NCBI RefSeq assembly: GCF_051013375.1
Contig: NZ_CP142125.1
DNA: 64,000 nt
DNA from: Kordia algicida
GTDB lineage: Bacteria; Bacteroidota; Bacteroidia; Flavobacteriales; Flavobacteriaceae
Reading direction: 5' to 3' (one strand)
Under the pieces are notes generated by a model. It saw only the letters and a program-made list of their open reading frames with translations, ran no database searches and was not told the DNA's origin. Of this stretch, positions 18,655 to 27,063 are shown piece by piece. Position 1 is the stretch's first letter. Every line of letters starts with the position of its first letter. The position numbers and the translations under genes are program-made.

Positions 18655-19623
18655 TTGAAATATAAAGATAGTATTATTAGTGCTGCCAAGCAAACCATTG
18701 AAACAGAATATAATGCAATAAAAAATTTAATCTCTTTAATTGATGATGAGTTTGCCGAAGCAGTGTCTTATATCTACAACTCAAACGGTAGAGTCGTTGT
18801 AACTGGAATTGGAAAAAGCGCAAATATTGCCACAAAAATTGTAGCAACGCTAAATTCTACAGGAACACCAGCCATTTTTATGCATGCCGCAGATGCAATT
18901 CATGGTGATTTAGGAATCATTCAGGAGCACGATACCGTAATTTGTATTTCAAAAAGTGGTAATACGCCAGAAATTAAAGTGTTAGTTCCGTTAATTAAGA
19001 ACAGTGAAAATAAATTAATCGCCATTACTTCCAACAGAGAATCATTTCTGGGAACACAAGCCGATTATGTGTTGCATGCCTATGTTGAAAAAGAAGCTTG
19101 TCCAAACGGATTGGCACCAACCACCAGCACAACAGCACAATTGGTTTTAGGTGATGCACTAGCGATCTGTTTGTTAGAATTACGCGGATTTTCAAGCAAA
19201 GATTTTGCAAAATATCATCCTGGTGGCGCGTTGGGTAAAAAATTATACTTGCGTGTCAATGATATGTCTTCCGTAAATCAGAAGCCAAAAGTTTTTGCCG
19301 ATAGTTCTGTAAAAGATGTAATTGTGGAAATTTCTAAAGGAATGTTGGGCGCAACGGCAGTTATCAACGATGCGGAAGAAATTATTGGAGTCATTACTGA
19401 TGGAGATATTCGACGTATGTTGTCCAATAATGATTTCATCGGAAACCTCACAGCAAAAGACATCATGTCATCCAATCCAAAACGAATAGAAAATGACGCC
19501 ATGGCTGTGGAAGCTTTGGAAGTGATGGAAGACAACGGAATTTCACAATTAATGGTAGAAGCGCAAGGAAAATACGCAGGAATCGTACATTTGCATGATT
19601 TAGTAAAAGAAGGAATACTATAA
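18655..19623 (+). CDS. kdsD: arabinose-5-phosphate isomerase (KdsD/KpsF family)
   Basis: Converts ribulose-5-phosphate to arabinose-5-phosphate, the first step toward Kdo for LPS. 322 residues. The SIS domain is about 30-190, with VVTGIGKSANIATKI, MHAADAIHGDLG and CISKSGNTPE. Two CBS domains cover about 205-320 (IGVITDGDIRRML, then MEDNGISQLMV). The start is a TTG; translation from it gives the expected family N-terminus and no in-frame ATG lies nearby. Its TAA overlaps the tatC ATG (TAATG), so the two are translationally coupled. Confidence 0.94.
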   Translation: MKYKDSIISAAKQTIETEYNAIKNLISLIDDEFAEAVSYIYNSNGRVVVTGIGKSANIATKIVATLNSTGTPAIFMHAADAIHGDLGIIQEHDTVICISKSGNTPEIKVLVPLIKNSENKLIAITSNRESFLGTQADYVLHAYVEKEACPNGLAPTTSTTAQLVLGDALAICLLELRGFSSKDFAKYHPGGALGKKLYLRVNDMSSVNQKPKVFADSSVKDVIVEISKGMLGATAVINDAEEIIGVITDGDIRRMLSNNDFIGNLTAKDIMSSNPKRIENDAMAVEALEVMEDNGISQLMVEAQGKYAGIVHLHDLVKEGIL

Positions 19624-20441
19624 TGGGGAAAAATAAAAACGAAATGTCATTCTTAGATCACTTAGAAGAACTGAGATGGCACTTAATTCGAAGCTTTGCT
19701 GCGATATTTATCATTGCGTGTGTTGTATTTGTATTTATTCAACCCATTTACAAAAACTTACTCATTGTTCATTTAGATGGAGATTTTGTAACCTATCATT
19801 TTTTCTGTGATACGTTTCAACTAATTGGAGTTGATAGTGACTTTTGCGGATTAACATTTGATGATGAACTGATTAACACAGACGTAACAGGTCAATTTAC
19901 CATGGCAATTTGGTCAGCATTAATATTAGGATTCATTTTTGCATTTCCTTATATTATATTCGAATTATGGCGTTTTGTCGCACCAGGATTGAGTCCAAAA
20001 GAACGCAAAAAATCGAGGTGGTTCATCTTTTTTGCTTCACTCCTATTCTTTGTAGGTTTGCTATTTAGTTACTACGTAATTATGCCAATGTCTTCCTACT
20101 TCTTTTATAATTTTCAAATTTCAGAAGGAATTAAAAATACGATCAAAGTACAATCGCACATCAGCTTACTAACAAACACATTATTGGGAGTTTCGCTCGT
20201 TTTCGAATTACCACTAATCATCTATTTCTTATCAAAATTAGGATTAATCACGCCAACATTCTTGCGCAAATACAGAAAACATGCGTTGGTAATTGTATTG
20301 ATTCTTGCTGCCATCATTACACCGCCAGATGTTGCGAGTCAAATTGTAGTAGCAATTCCAATCTTAATTTTATATGAAATAGGAATTGTAATATCTAAAA
20401 GAGTTGAGAAAAATTTAAAAAAGAAACTAAAAAATGGCTAA
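19623..20441 (+). CDS. tatC: Sec-independent protein translocase TatC
   Basis: Membrane receptor for twin-arginine signal peptides, 272 residues with six predicted transmembrane helices. Family marks are the N-terminal FLDHLEELRWHLIRS, FAFPYIIFELWRFVAPGL and SPKERK. The first periplasmic loop (about 38-78) is longer than in E. coli TatC and contains two cysteines, as often seen in Bacteroidota. It is coupled to kdsD by an overlapping start and overlaps the next gene by 8 bases. tatA is not in the window. Confidence 0.95.
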   Translation: MGKNKNEMSFLDHLEELRWHLIRSFAAIFIIACVVFVFIQPIYKNLLIVHLDGDFVTYHFFCDTFQLIGVDSDFCGLTFDDELINTDVTGQFTMAIWSALILGFIFAFPYIIFELWRFVAPGLSPKERKKSRWFIFFASLLFFVGLLFSYYVIMPMSSYFFYNFQISEGIKNTIKVQSHISLLTNTLLGVSLVFELPLIIYFLSKLGLITPTFLRKYRKHALVIVLILAAIITPPDVASQIVVAIPILILYEIGIVISKRVEKNLKKKLKNG

Positions 20442-20781
20442 TCAAGTAGAAGAATTTAACGCTTACAGAGCTAAAATGAACGATAAAATTTTAGCAGATA
20501 ACAACAAAATTATTAAACGTATCTTTAATTTAGATACCAATGCATTTACTGCTGGCGCCTTGGATGTGCAAACGAAAGAGTTACTAGGTTTGGTAGCTTC
20601 TACCGTATTGCGTTGTGACGATTGTATCAAATATCACCTAGAATCTTGCTACAACGAAGGTTTGAGCAAAGAAAAAGTGGTAGAAACCTTAAGTATTGCA
20701 ACACTAATTGGCGGAACAATCGTAATTCCACATTTGCGTAGAGCTTATGAATATTGGGATGCGTTGGAAGCACAAAATTAG
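20434..20781 (+). CDS. carboxymuconolactone decarboxylase / AhpD-like protein
   Basis: 115 residues, all-helical AhpD-like fold. The redox-active motif CDDCIKYHLESC provides CxxC plus the downstream His, as in AhpD-type disulfide reductases, so a thiol-redox role is more likely than decarboxylation. TKELLGLVASTVLR and ATLIGGTIVIPH are further family segments. Last gene of the kdsD-tatC operon; start overlaps tatC. Confidence 0.9.
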   Translation: MANQVEEFNAYRAKMNDKILADNNKIIKRIFNLDTNAFTAGALDVQTKELLGLVASTVLRCDDCIKYHLESCYNEGLSKEKVVETLSIATLIGGTIVIPHLRRAYEYWDALEAQN

Positions 20782-20786
20782 ATATT

Positions 20787-20831
20787 TAGACCGCTGCGCT
20801 ATTTGATGTTAGATCGCTGCGCTTTTAGACT
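20787..20831 (+). repeat. dispersed intergenic repeat, family 2, copy 1
   Basis: 45-base element in the gap after the AhpD-like gene. It shares TAGACCGCT, GATGTTAGATCGCT and TTTTAGACT blocks with an inverted copy at 25605-25650. The rest of the 20782-21032 gap shows nothing recognisable. Confidence 0.6.
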
Positions 20832-21032
20832 TGTCACTTTGCTATTTTGAGACGTTTTTAGGCTATGAACTTAGTTGTTTATTCTCTGTCGATTAATAGT
20901 TTAAAACATTAAACTTTGTCAGGTTATAGATTTTTGCAAACAACTAAATAACTACCAAAGTTAATTTCGTATTAAAAAGTATCAGCATTTTGTTGAAATT
21001 AGTATTTTTACCATTCATAATGACCAAATTAT

Positions 21033-21791
21033 ATGATTTTAAGAGCCGATAGTATCATGAAGTCCTACAAAGGGCGAAAAGTTGTAAAAGGTATTTCTCT
21101 TGAGGTAAATCAAGGAGAAATCGTTGGATTGTTAGGTCCAAACGGAGCTGGAAAAACAACTTCTTTCTATATGATTGTAGGATTGATTAAACCCAATGGC
21201 GGAAAAATCTTTTTGGATGATATGGAAATCACCAAGTTTCCCATGTACAAACGTGCGCAAAACGGAATTGGATATTTGGCGCAAGAAGCTTCTGTTTTTC
21301 GCAAATTGAGCATTGAAGAAAATATTCTAAGTGTATTACAACTTACCAAATTGTCAAAGAAAGAACAACATATGAAAATGGAATCTTTGATTGAAGAATT
21401 TGGCTTGGGACACATTCGCAAAAACCGAGGCGATTTACTTTCTGGTGGAGAACGAAGACGTACCGAAATTGCTCGTGCTTTGGCAACAGATCCTAAATTT
21501 GTATTGTTGGATGAACCTTTTGCAGGAGTCGATCCGGTTGCCGTAGAAGACATTCAACGAATCATAGCACATTTAAAAAACAAAAATATTGGAATCCTTA
21601 TCACAGATCACAACGTACAAGAAACGTTAGCGATTACTGATAGAACCTACTTAATGTTTGAAGGAAACATTCTAAAAGCAGGAAAACCAAAAGAATTGGC
21701 AGAAGACGAAATGGTTCGAAAAGTGTATTTAGGTCAAAACTTCGAATTGCGCGAAAAGAAACTGGATTTCGAGAAAAAAATAGATCAGTAA
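21033..21791 (+). CDS. lptB: LPS export ABC transporter ATP-binding protein LptB
   Basis: Cytoplasmic ATPase that powers LPS extraction from the inner membrane with LptFG. 252 residues. Walker A GPNGAGKTT, Q-loop LAQEASVFRKLS (the LptB-type sequence), signature LSGGERRR, Walker B FVLLDEPFAGVDP and the H-loop ITDHNV are all intact. The A/E-rich C-terminal tail after 240 is slightly longer than in E. coli. A single gene, convergent with pssA. Confidence 0.95.
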   Translation: MILRADSIMKSYKGRKVVKGISLEVNQGEIVGLLGPNGAGKTTSFYMIVGLIKPNGGKIFLDDMEITKFPMYKRAQNGIGYLAQEASVFRKLSIEENILSVLQLTKLSKKEQHMKMESLIEEFGLGHIRKNRGDLLSGGERRRTEIARALATDPKFVLLDEPFAGVDPVAVEDIQRIIAHLKNKNIGILITDHNVQETLAITDRTYLMFEGNILKAGKPKELAEDEMVRKVYLGQNFELREKKLDFEKKIDQ

Positions 21792-21818
21792 AAAGTGACT
21801 GTCTAAAGACTACTTTTT
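21790..21818. terminator. short bidirectional terminator overlapping two gene ends
   Basis: Arms AAAAAGT (21790-21796) and ACTTTTT (21812-21818), with an inner GTCT/AGAC stem. It overlaps the stop codons of convergent lptB and pssA, which are only 18 bases apart. Confidence 0.55.
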
Positions 21819-22562
21819 TACCAAAGAAAGCAATACATACAATAAAATAATGATTGGAATTGCTAAAAAGTGTAAAAAGATCAACAGCAAAATACAAGTT
21901 ATGATAAAAAGATACTTTATCATGTTATTTTTAAAACTCCAATCCTTAAATTTTAAAGCGAATAACGGAATTTTAGCATTCAATAAATAACAACTTAAAA
22001 GGGTCATTCCAATTAAAAACCATTTGTTTAAAATGATAACATCTGGATGAATCAAATTACTTCCTTGATATGCTAAAATTAATGGAAACGACATAATTAA
22101 CAAGGTGTTGGCAGGTGTTGGCAAACCTATAAAAGAAGAAGTTTGATTTTCATCAATATTAAATTTTGCCAAACGATACGCAGAAGCCAACGCAATCAAT
22201 AAGCCAAACAAAGGCAATACATGCACTTCATTCTGAAACCAATGCCACGAATCTGACCAAGAATGCCCGTCGTGTACTTTCTCATGTATTCCTAAAGCTT
22301 TATTGAATAACTGATACATGACAATTCCAGGAACAACACCACTGGTTACCATATCCGCTAAAGAATCTAACTGTAAACCCAATTCACTTTGCACCTTTAA
22401 CAATCTGGCTGCCAAGCCATCAAAAAAATCAAAGAAAATTCCTAAAAACACAAAAAATGCAGCAATTTCCAACTGATTTTTCACTGCAAATATAACGGCC
22501 AAACAACCACAAAATAAATTCAATAACGTGATAAAATTAGGAATGTGTTTTTTGATATTCAT
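21810..22562 (-). CDS. pssA: CDP-diacylglycerol-serine O-phosphatidyltransferase
   Basis: Makes phosphatidylserine, precursor of phosphatidylethanolamine. 250 residues and about seven membrane helices. The CDP-alcohol phosphotransferase motif DG-xx-AR-x8-G-xxx-D-xxx-D is present (from FFDGLAARL to DSLAD, about residues 46-71). The N-terminus IPNFITLLNLFCGC is typical. An extracytoplasmic loop rich in His and Trp (GHSWSDSWHWF) follows the second half of the domain. Confidence 0.93.
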   Translation of the reverse strand: MNIKKHIPNFITLLNLFCGCLAVIFAVKNQLEIAAFFVFLGIFFDFFDGLAARLLKVQSELGLQLDSLADMVTSGVVPGIVMYQLFNKALGIHEKVHDGHSWSDSWHWFQNEVHVLPLFGLLIALASAYRLAKFNIDENQTSSFIGLPTPANTLLIMSFPLILAYQGSNLIHPDVIILNKWFLIGMTLLSCYLLNAKIPLFALKFKDWSFKNNMIKYLFIITCILLLIFLHFLAIPIIILLYVLLSLVKK

Positions 22563-22704
22563 AAAAACGATTTTTTGTAAAAATAATTAAACTTTGCAAA
22601 CTCTATAGAGAAAAGTGCAAATGTTAATCAAATCAAGACAATATCTACGTATTTTTTGAGTTTATTAGGGTAGAAAATCGCATATTTGTATAAAAATTAC
22701 ACTC

Positions 22705-23763
22705 TTGAAAAAGTTATTTGTATTCCTCTTTATAATATTTGCCCACCTAGCAAACGGTCAATCTGTTGCTAAATATTCCAATGAATTTATGAATATTGGT
22801 GTCGATGCTGGCGCTTTTGGTATGGGAAATGCTGTTGTAGCAAACATTGGTGATGTAAACTCTGGTTACTGGAATCCTGCGGGATTGGTGCAACTAGAAG
22901 ACAAACAAATTGCCTTAATGCACTCTAGTTATTTTGCAAATATTGCGCTGTATGACTATGCTGCGTTTGCAATGCCAATTGACGATAGAAGTGCTTGGGG
23001 AATTTCACTAATCCGTTTTGGTGTTGACGATATTTTAAACACAACACAATTAATTGACAGTCAAGGAAATATTGATTTCAATAGAGTCAGTCTTTTCTCT
23101 GCTGCCGATTACGGAATCACCTTTTCATACGCGCGTAGAATGCCCGTACAAGGACTAAATTATGGAGTAAATGCCAAAGTAATTCGTAGAGTTATTGGCG
23201 ATTTCGCTTCTTCTTGGGGATTTGGTTTTGACTTCGGATTGCAATTCAGACATAAAGACTGGAAATTCGGATTGATGGCGCGTGATATCACCACAACTTT
23301 CAACACATGGAGCATTGATGAAGATTTATTCAATGATGTAAGCGATCAAATTCCAGAGCAGGATTTGCCTGAAACTACAGAAATTACCATTCCAAAACTA
23401 CAACTTGGAGTGGCGCGAACATTTACTTTTAATTACGATTATTCGCTTACAGCGGAAGTGGATTTAAACATGCGTTTTGCAGAAACAAATGATGTTATTT
23501 CTACATCGTTTGCAAGTATTACACCTGCGGTCGGATTGCAATTTGCCTATACAGATTTGGTGTTTTTGCGTGCTGGTGTTGGAAACTTTCAAAACGAAAA
23601 CAACTTCGGGTCTGAATCTTTAACGTTTCAACCAAATATTGGAATTGGTTTTAAATACAAAGGAATTCAAGTTGATTACGCACTAACGGACATTGGCGAT
23701 CAAAGCGCGGCAGTATATTCTAATGTATTCTCATTAAAAATTGACTGGAGTTTATTCAGATAA
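22705..23763 (+). CDS. PorV/PorQ-family outer-membrane beta-barrel protein
   Basis: 352 residues beginning at a TTG codon (22705) that opens directly into a signal peptide (KKLFVFLFIIFAHLANGQ). The mature part starts with AGAFGMGNA and GYWNPAGL, the FadL/PorV-like signature, and continues as alternating beta strands with a C-terminal aromatic end. PorV/PorQ relatives are outer-membrane shuttle or attachment factors of the type IX secretion system, but many paralogues have unknown roles and no other T9SS gene is present here. Monocistronic. Confidence 0.82.
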   Translation: MKKLFVFLFIIFAHLANGQSVAKYSNEFMNIGVDAGAFGMGNAVVANIGDVNSGYWNPAGLVQLEDKQIALMHSSYFANIALYDYAAFAMPIDDRSAWGISLIRFGVDDILNTTQLIDSQGNIDFNRVSLFSAADYGITFSYARRMPVQGLNYGVNAKVIRRVIGDFASSWGFGFDFGLQFRHKDWKFGLMARDITTTFNTWSIDEDLFNDVSDQIPEQDLPETTEITIPKLQLGVARTFTFNYDYSLTAEVDLNMRFAETNDVISTSFASITPAVGLQFAYTDLVFLRAGVGNFQNENNFGSESLTFQPNIGIGFKYKGIQVDYALTDIGDQSAAVYSNVFSLKIDWSLFR

Positions 23764-23858
23764 AAAACATTTCTTTCTAGCATTTAAAATCTAGCTTTAA
23801 CATAAAAATAACGAACTTGTTATTTCATCTCAAAGATAAAAAGTGATATTTTTAGCAG

Positions 23859-25046
23859 ATGAAAAAACTCGTATTTCTTCTTTTTCTTTTTGTTGGAATT
23901 GTCTTTGGGCAAAAAACACCACAAATAAAGCTTTCGTCAGAAGCTACCTTTTCCGTAGTCACTTGCGGTGCAGGTTCAGAATTATATTCTTCTTTTGGAC
24001 ACAGCGCTTTTCGCCTAAAAGATCCTGTATATGGTTATGATGTGGTGTACAACTACGGAACTTTTGATTTTAACACACCATTTTTTTACATAAAATTTGC
24101 ACAAGGAAAACTACCATATCAACTCGGAAGAAGCAGTTTTAAAAACTTCGTTCGCATCTACCAATACGAAAAACGGTGGATAAAAGAACAAGTACTCAAT
24201 CTTACACCTGAGCAAAACAAAACACTTCTCGCCTACTTAGAAAACAATTACAAAGAAGAAAATAGAGATTATAAATATGATTTCTTTTACAACAATTGCG
24301 CAACGAAAATTAGAGATGTTATCAAAGAAAATTTTGGTGATAACATCATTTTCCATGAAGATCATCTTCCGAAAGACAAAACATTTCGCGATTTAATTCA
24401 CGACAATCTTGAAGCCAATTCTTGGTCTAGTTTCGGAATCGATATTGCGCTTGGTGCTGTCATTGACAAACCTGCGTATGCAGAAGAATATCAATTTTTA
24501 CCAGAATATGTCTTTAAAGCGTTTGAAAATGCTACTATGCAAGATTCTGTAACGCCGTTTGTTACCGAAACAAACTTAGTTTTGGATGCGCCAGAAACAA
24601 CTATAGAAAAAGGCAATATCATTTTCAGTCCATATGTGATTTTTACAATTTTTCTACTAATTGTACTTATCATCACATTTCTAGATTTCAAGAACAACAA
24701 ACGTACACGCTGGTTAGATGCAATTTTATTACTTGTGAATGGACTTACAGGAATTATACTATTATTGCTTTGGTTTGCAACCGATCATACCGCAACCGCA
24801 ATGAATATGAACGTTTTATGGCTGCTGCCAATTAATATTTTCTTCGTTAGAAAGTTCTTTCTCAAAAGTAAAGAATGTAAATCATTGGCAAAACATACTG
24901 CCTTTTGTATCCTGTTGATGCTTGTCGTTTTCTTTTTATGGATAATTGACTTCCAACAATTTGCATTGGCTGCAATTCCGCTGATGGCTTTATTTTTAGT
25001 ACGTTATCTGTATTTGACGTATTATTTTGGGAAACTGGATAAGTAG
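23859..25046 (+). CDS. Lnb-type N-terminal domain (DUF4105) membrane protein
   Basis: 395 residues. Signal peptide 1-18, then an extracytoplasmic papain-like Lnb/DUF4105 domain (about 30-185) with GSELYSSFGHSAFR and YDFFYNNCATKIRD, which supply the candidate catalytic His and Cys. A loop leads to about five membrane helices (from 255). In Gram-positive bacteria Lnb transfers an acyl chain within lipoproteins to make the lyso form. The Gram-negative Bacteroidota versions have not been assigned by sequence alone, so a lipoprotein-acyl or peptidase role is inferred. Confidence 0.8.
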   Translation: MKKLVFLLFLFVGIVFGQKTPQIKLSSEATFSVVTCGAGSELYSSFGHSAFRLKDPVYGYDVVYNYGTFDFNTPFFYIKFAQGKLPYQLGRSSFKNFVRIYQYEKRWIKEQVLNLTPEQNKTLLAYLENNYKEENRDYKYDFFYNNCATKIRDVIKENFGDNIIFHEDHLPKDKTFRDLIHDNLEANSWSSFGIDIALGAVIDKPAYAEEYQFLPEYVFKAFENATMQDSVTPFVTETNLVLDAPETTIEKGNIIFSPYVIFTIFLLIVLIITFLDFKNNKRTRWLDAILLLVNGLTGIILLLLWFATDHTATAMNMNVLWLLPINIFFVRKFFLKSKECKSLAKHTAFCILLMLVVFFLWIIDFQQFALAAIPLMALFLVRYLYLTYYFGKLDK

Positions 25047-25171
25047 TATTGGGAGTTTAGATGTGATTATTGAGAATTACTTAAAATGAAATTTAATTTT
25101 ACTTAGACACAGGTTGCAATGCGTTTTTCCAAAACGCTCGCAAAGACGTTTCAAACTCTTAATTTTACAAA

Positions 25172-25220
25172 CATCACTTCGAGTGAATTTGTGTAACAAA
25201 TTTGTATCGAGAAGTACTGT
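25172..25220 (+). repeat. dispersed repeat family 1, copy A
   Basis: About 49 bases: CATCACTTCGAGTGAATTTG, a short inverted core (AATTTG / CAAATT) and TTTGTATCGAGAAGTACTGT. Part of a cluster of three copies in the 614-bp non-coding gap 25047-25660. Confidence 0.65.
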
Positions 25221-25262
25221 AAAACACAAAAGAATACTTATTAAACCATTTCGAAATCTAAC

Positions 25263-25328
25263 CTGTTCTCGATATTATTTTCGTTCAATTCACTTTGTTC
25301 ATATGAAAGAAAATCACTCGAACTGACG
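25263..25328 (-). repeat. dispersed repeat family 1, copy B (inverted, interrupted)
   Basis: Opposite orientation to copy A: CTGTTCTCGATA at one end and ATCACTCGAACTGACGG at the other, with extra sequence between. Copies A and B form an inverted pair. Confidence 0.55.
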
Positions 25329-25360
25329 GTTTAGATTTTTATAGTTTTTTTACCACTCAA

Positions 25361-25411
25361 AACGTCACTTAGAGTGAATTTGTGCAGCAAATTTGTATCG
25401 AGAAGTGCTGT
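25361..25411 (+). repeat. dispersed repeat family 1, copy C
   Basis: AACGTCACTTAGAGTGAATT, then GCAGCAAATTTGTATCGAGA and AGTGCTGT; same orientation as copy A, 2-3 substitutions in the shared blocks. Confidence 0.65.
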
Positions 25412-25604
25412 GAAATCAAAAAGTTACGTGTATAACTTGAATGCAAGTCATCAAAAAATATAAAAGCATAATTTCTAAAGTCGAACTTTTTAATTGAAGA
25501 TAAAAAGGAGCTATTTTTATATATAAATGATCTCGGAAACAACCTTGAATCATTAAATTTTTAAATCCTTGAATTAAGTGAAACATACCAAAAGGTGAAA
25601 GCCG

Positions 25605-25650
25605 AGTCTAAAAGCAAAGCGATCTAACATCTTATAGCGAAAGCGGTCTA
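25605..25650 (-). repeat. dispersed intergenic repeat, family 2, copy 2
   Basis: Inverted copy of the element at 20787-20831: the AGTCTAAAAGC, AGCGATCTAACATC and AGCGGTCTA blocks are conserved and the central GCGCTATTT differs. It ends 11 bases before the stop of the adjacent sugar-phosphate transferase gene. Confidence 0.6.
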
Positions 25651-25660
25651 ATAATGAAAA

Positions 25661-27058
25661 TTATCTTCCACGATAAAACAATACCGTACTCAATGTCTTT
25701 ACAATAATATTTAAATCCAAAAAGAAGCTTCGGTGTTTTATATAATACAAGTCGTATTGAAGTTTACGCAAACTATCTTCTTCAGAAGCTCCGTAATCTG
25801 TTTTTACCTGTGCCCAACCTGTTACTCCTGGTTTAATTACATGTCTAATTTCATAAAAAGTCAGGCTTTCAGAAAGTTGTTTTACAAACGCAGGACGTTC
25901 TGGTCGCGGACCAATCATGCTCATTTCTCCCTTTAAAACATTGATAAACTGTGGCACTTCATCCAAACGAGATTTTCGCAAAAAACTTCCAAATTTGGTA
26001 ATTCGTGAATCATTCTGTGTTGCCCAAACCGCTCCGTTTTTCTCAGCATCTACAATCATACTGCGCAATTTGTAAATTTTAAAAGGAACGCCGTTTTTCC
26101 CAACACGTTCTTGTGTGTAGAATAATGGACCGCGATTTCCTATCAAATTTCCTATCAAAACTAATGGTAAAAATAACAAGCTTACCAACAATCCGATCAC
26201 GGAAAAAATGACATCAAAAAAGCGATGAAAAAACAAATACAACTTATTCTGATTGCTTCGACTGAACGGAAAATATTTATAAAAATCCTTTCCAATATAC
26301 TGAACAGGAACACGATACGTTAATTCTTCATATACTTGAATGTATTCTTTAATCGGCAAACCAGTTTCCAGCAAACCAATCAAACTGTCAAAAATGGGTT
26401 TGCTTAATTCTTCTTGTTGATTGCTCGCAATGATAATCTCAGAAACTGCTTTTTTTTCAGCAACTTCTTTCAAATTTGAACTTGTAATTTCTTCTAAATC
26501 GTCCAACTCAGGATCTTTTGTTTTTTCAAGCGAACTCGAATTGATATACCCTACAATTTCAAAATAATTTGTATTGCGTTTAATGGCATCCGACATTACT
26601 TTAATCTCCTCAGTATTCCCAATAATCAAAATATTTTTAAAAAATCTCGGAGACGAAATAAAGAAAATATACGCGCAACGCCATAAGAAAATTGCAACCG
26701 AAATCGCTAAGAAAAAGTATAAAATCTGCAAACGATTTTCGGGTAATTCTGGCGTAAAGAAAGGCGTCAATAAATAACACAAAACCGTAATAGAAACTGT
26801 GAGTACAATTCCTTGAAACGTAGTGTCATAGCGACTTGACTTCTGTAAATTATACAATTCTAAAATCGTGGAAAATAATACAAAATATACAATCAGCACC
26901 AAACTCCAGAGCCAGCGCTGTTCTGTAAACTTAAAATAATCGAAGTCAAAAATATTGGAAACAACATACAACCCAAAAAGCATCGCCAATACATCAAAAA
27001 CTCTAAGCAAGAGTTTACGTTCCGATATTTCGAAATGCATATTTGAGGTTGAGGCCAT
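25661..27058 (-). CDS. polyprenyl-phosphate sugar-1-phosphate transferase (WcaJ/PglC type)
   Basis: 465 residues; initiates repeat-unit synthesis by moving a sugar-1-phosphate to undecaprenyl phosphate at the inner membrane. Four N-terminal membrane helices (about 15-135), a CoA-binding-like Rossmann region (ILIIGNTEEIKV), a fifth hydrophobic segment (about 275-300), then the bacterial sugar transferase domain: GPLFYTQERVGKNG, KIYKLRSM, LDEVPQFINVLKGEMSMIGP and PGVTGWAQV. The sugar cannot be read from sequence. Last gene of the long polysaccharide transcription unit. Confidence 0.93.
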   Translation of the reverse strand: MASTSNMHFEISERKLLLRVFDVLAMLFGLYVVSNIFDFDYFKFTEQRWLWSLVLIVYFVLFSTILELYNLQKSSRYDTTFQGIVLTVSITVLCYLLTPFFTPELPENRLQILYFFLAISVAIFLWRCAYIFFISSPRFFKNILIIGNTEEIKVMSDAIKRNTNYFEIVGYINSSSLEKTKDPELDDLEEITSSNLKEVAEKKAVSEIIIASNQQEELSKPIFDSLIGLLETGLPIKEYIQVYEELTYRVPVQYIGKDFYKYFPFSRSNQNKLYLFFHRFFDVIFSVIGLLVSLLFLPLVLIGNLIGNRGPLFYTQERVGKNGVPFKIYKLRSMIVDAEKNGAVWATQNDSRITKFGSFLRKSRLDEVPQFINVLKGEMSMIGPRPERPAFVKQLSESLTFYEIRHVIKPGVTGWAQVKTDYGASEEDSLRKLQYDLYYIKHRSFFLDLNIIVKTLSTVLFYRGR

Positions 27059-27063
27059 ATTTT

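Noticed and set aside
22705..23763. A type IX secretion system locus
   Set aside because: Only one PorV/PorQ-like barrel is present; no gldKLMN, sprA or C-terminal sorting-domain gene was seen in the window.
25047..25660. Small open frame at 25114-25326
   Set aside because: It runs through dispersed repeats A and B, lacks a plausible leader and resembles no protein.
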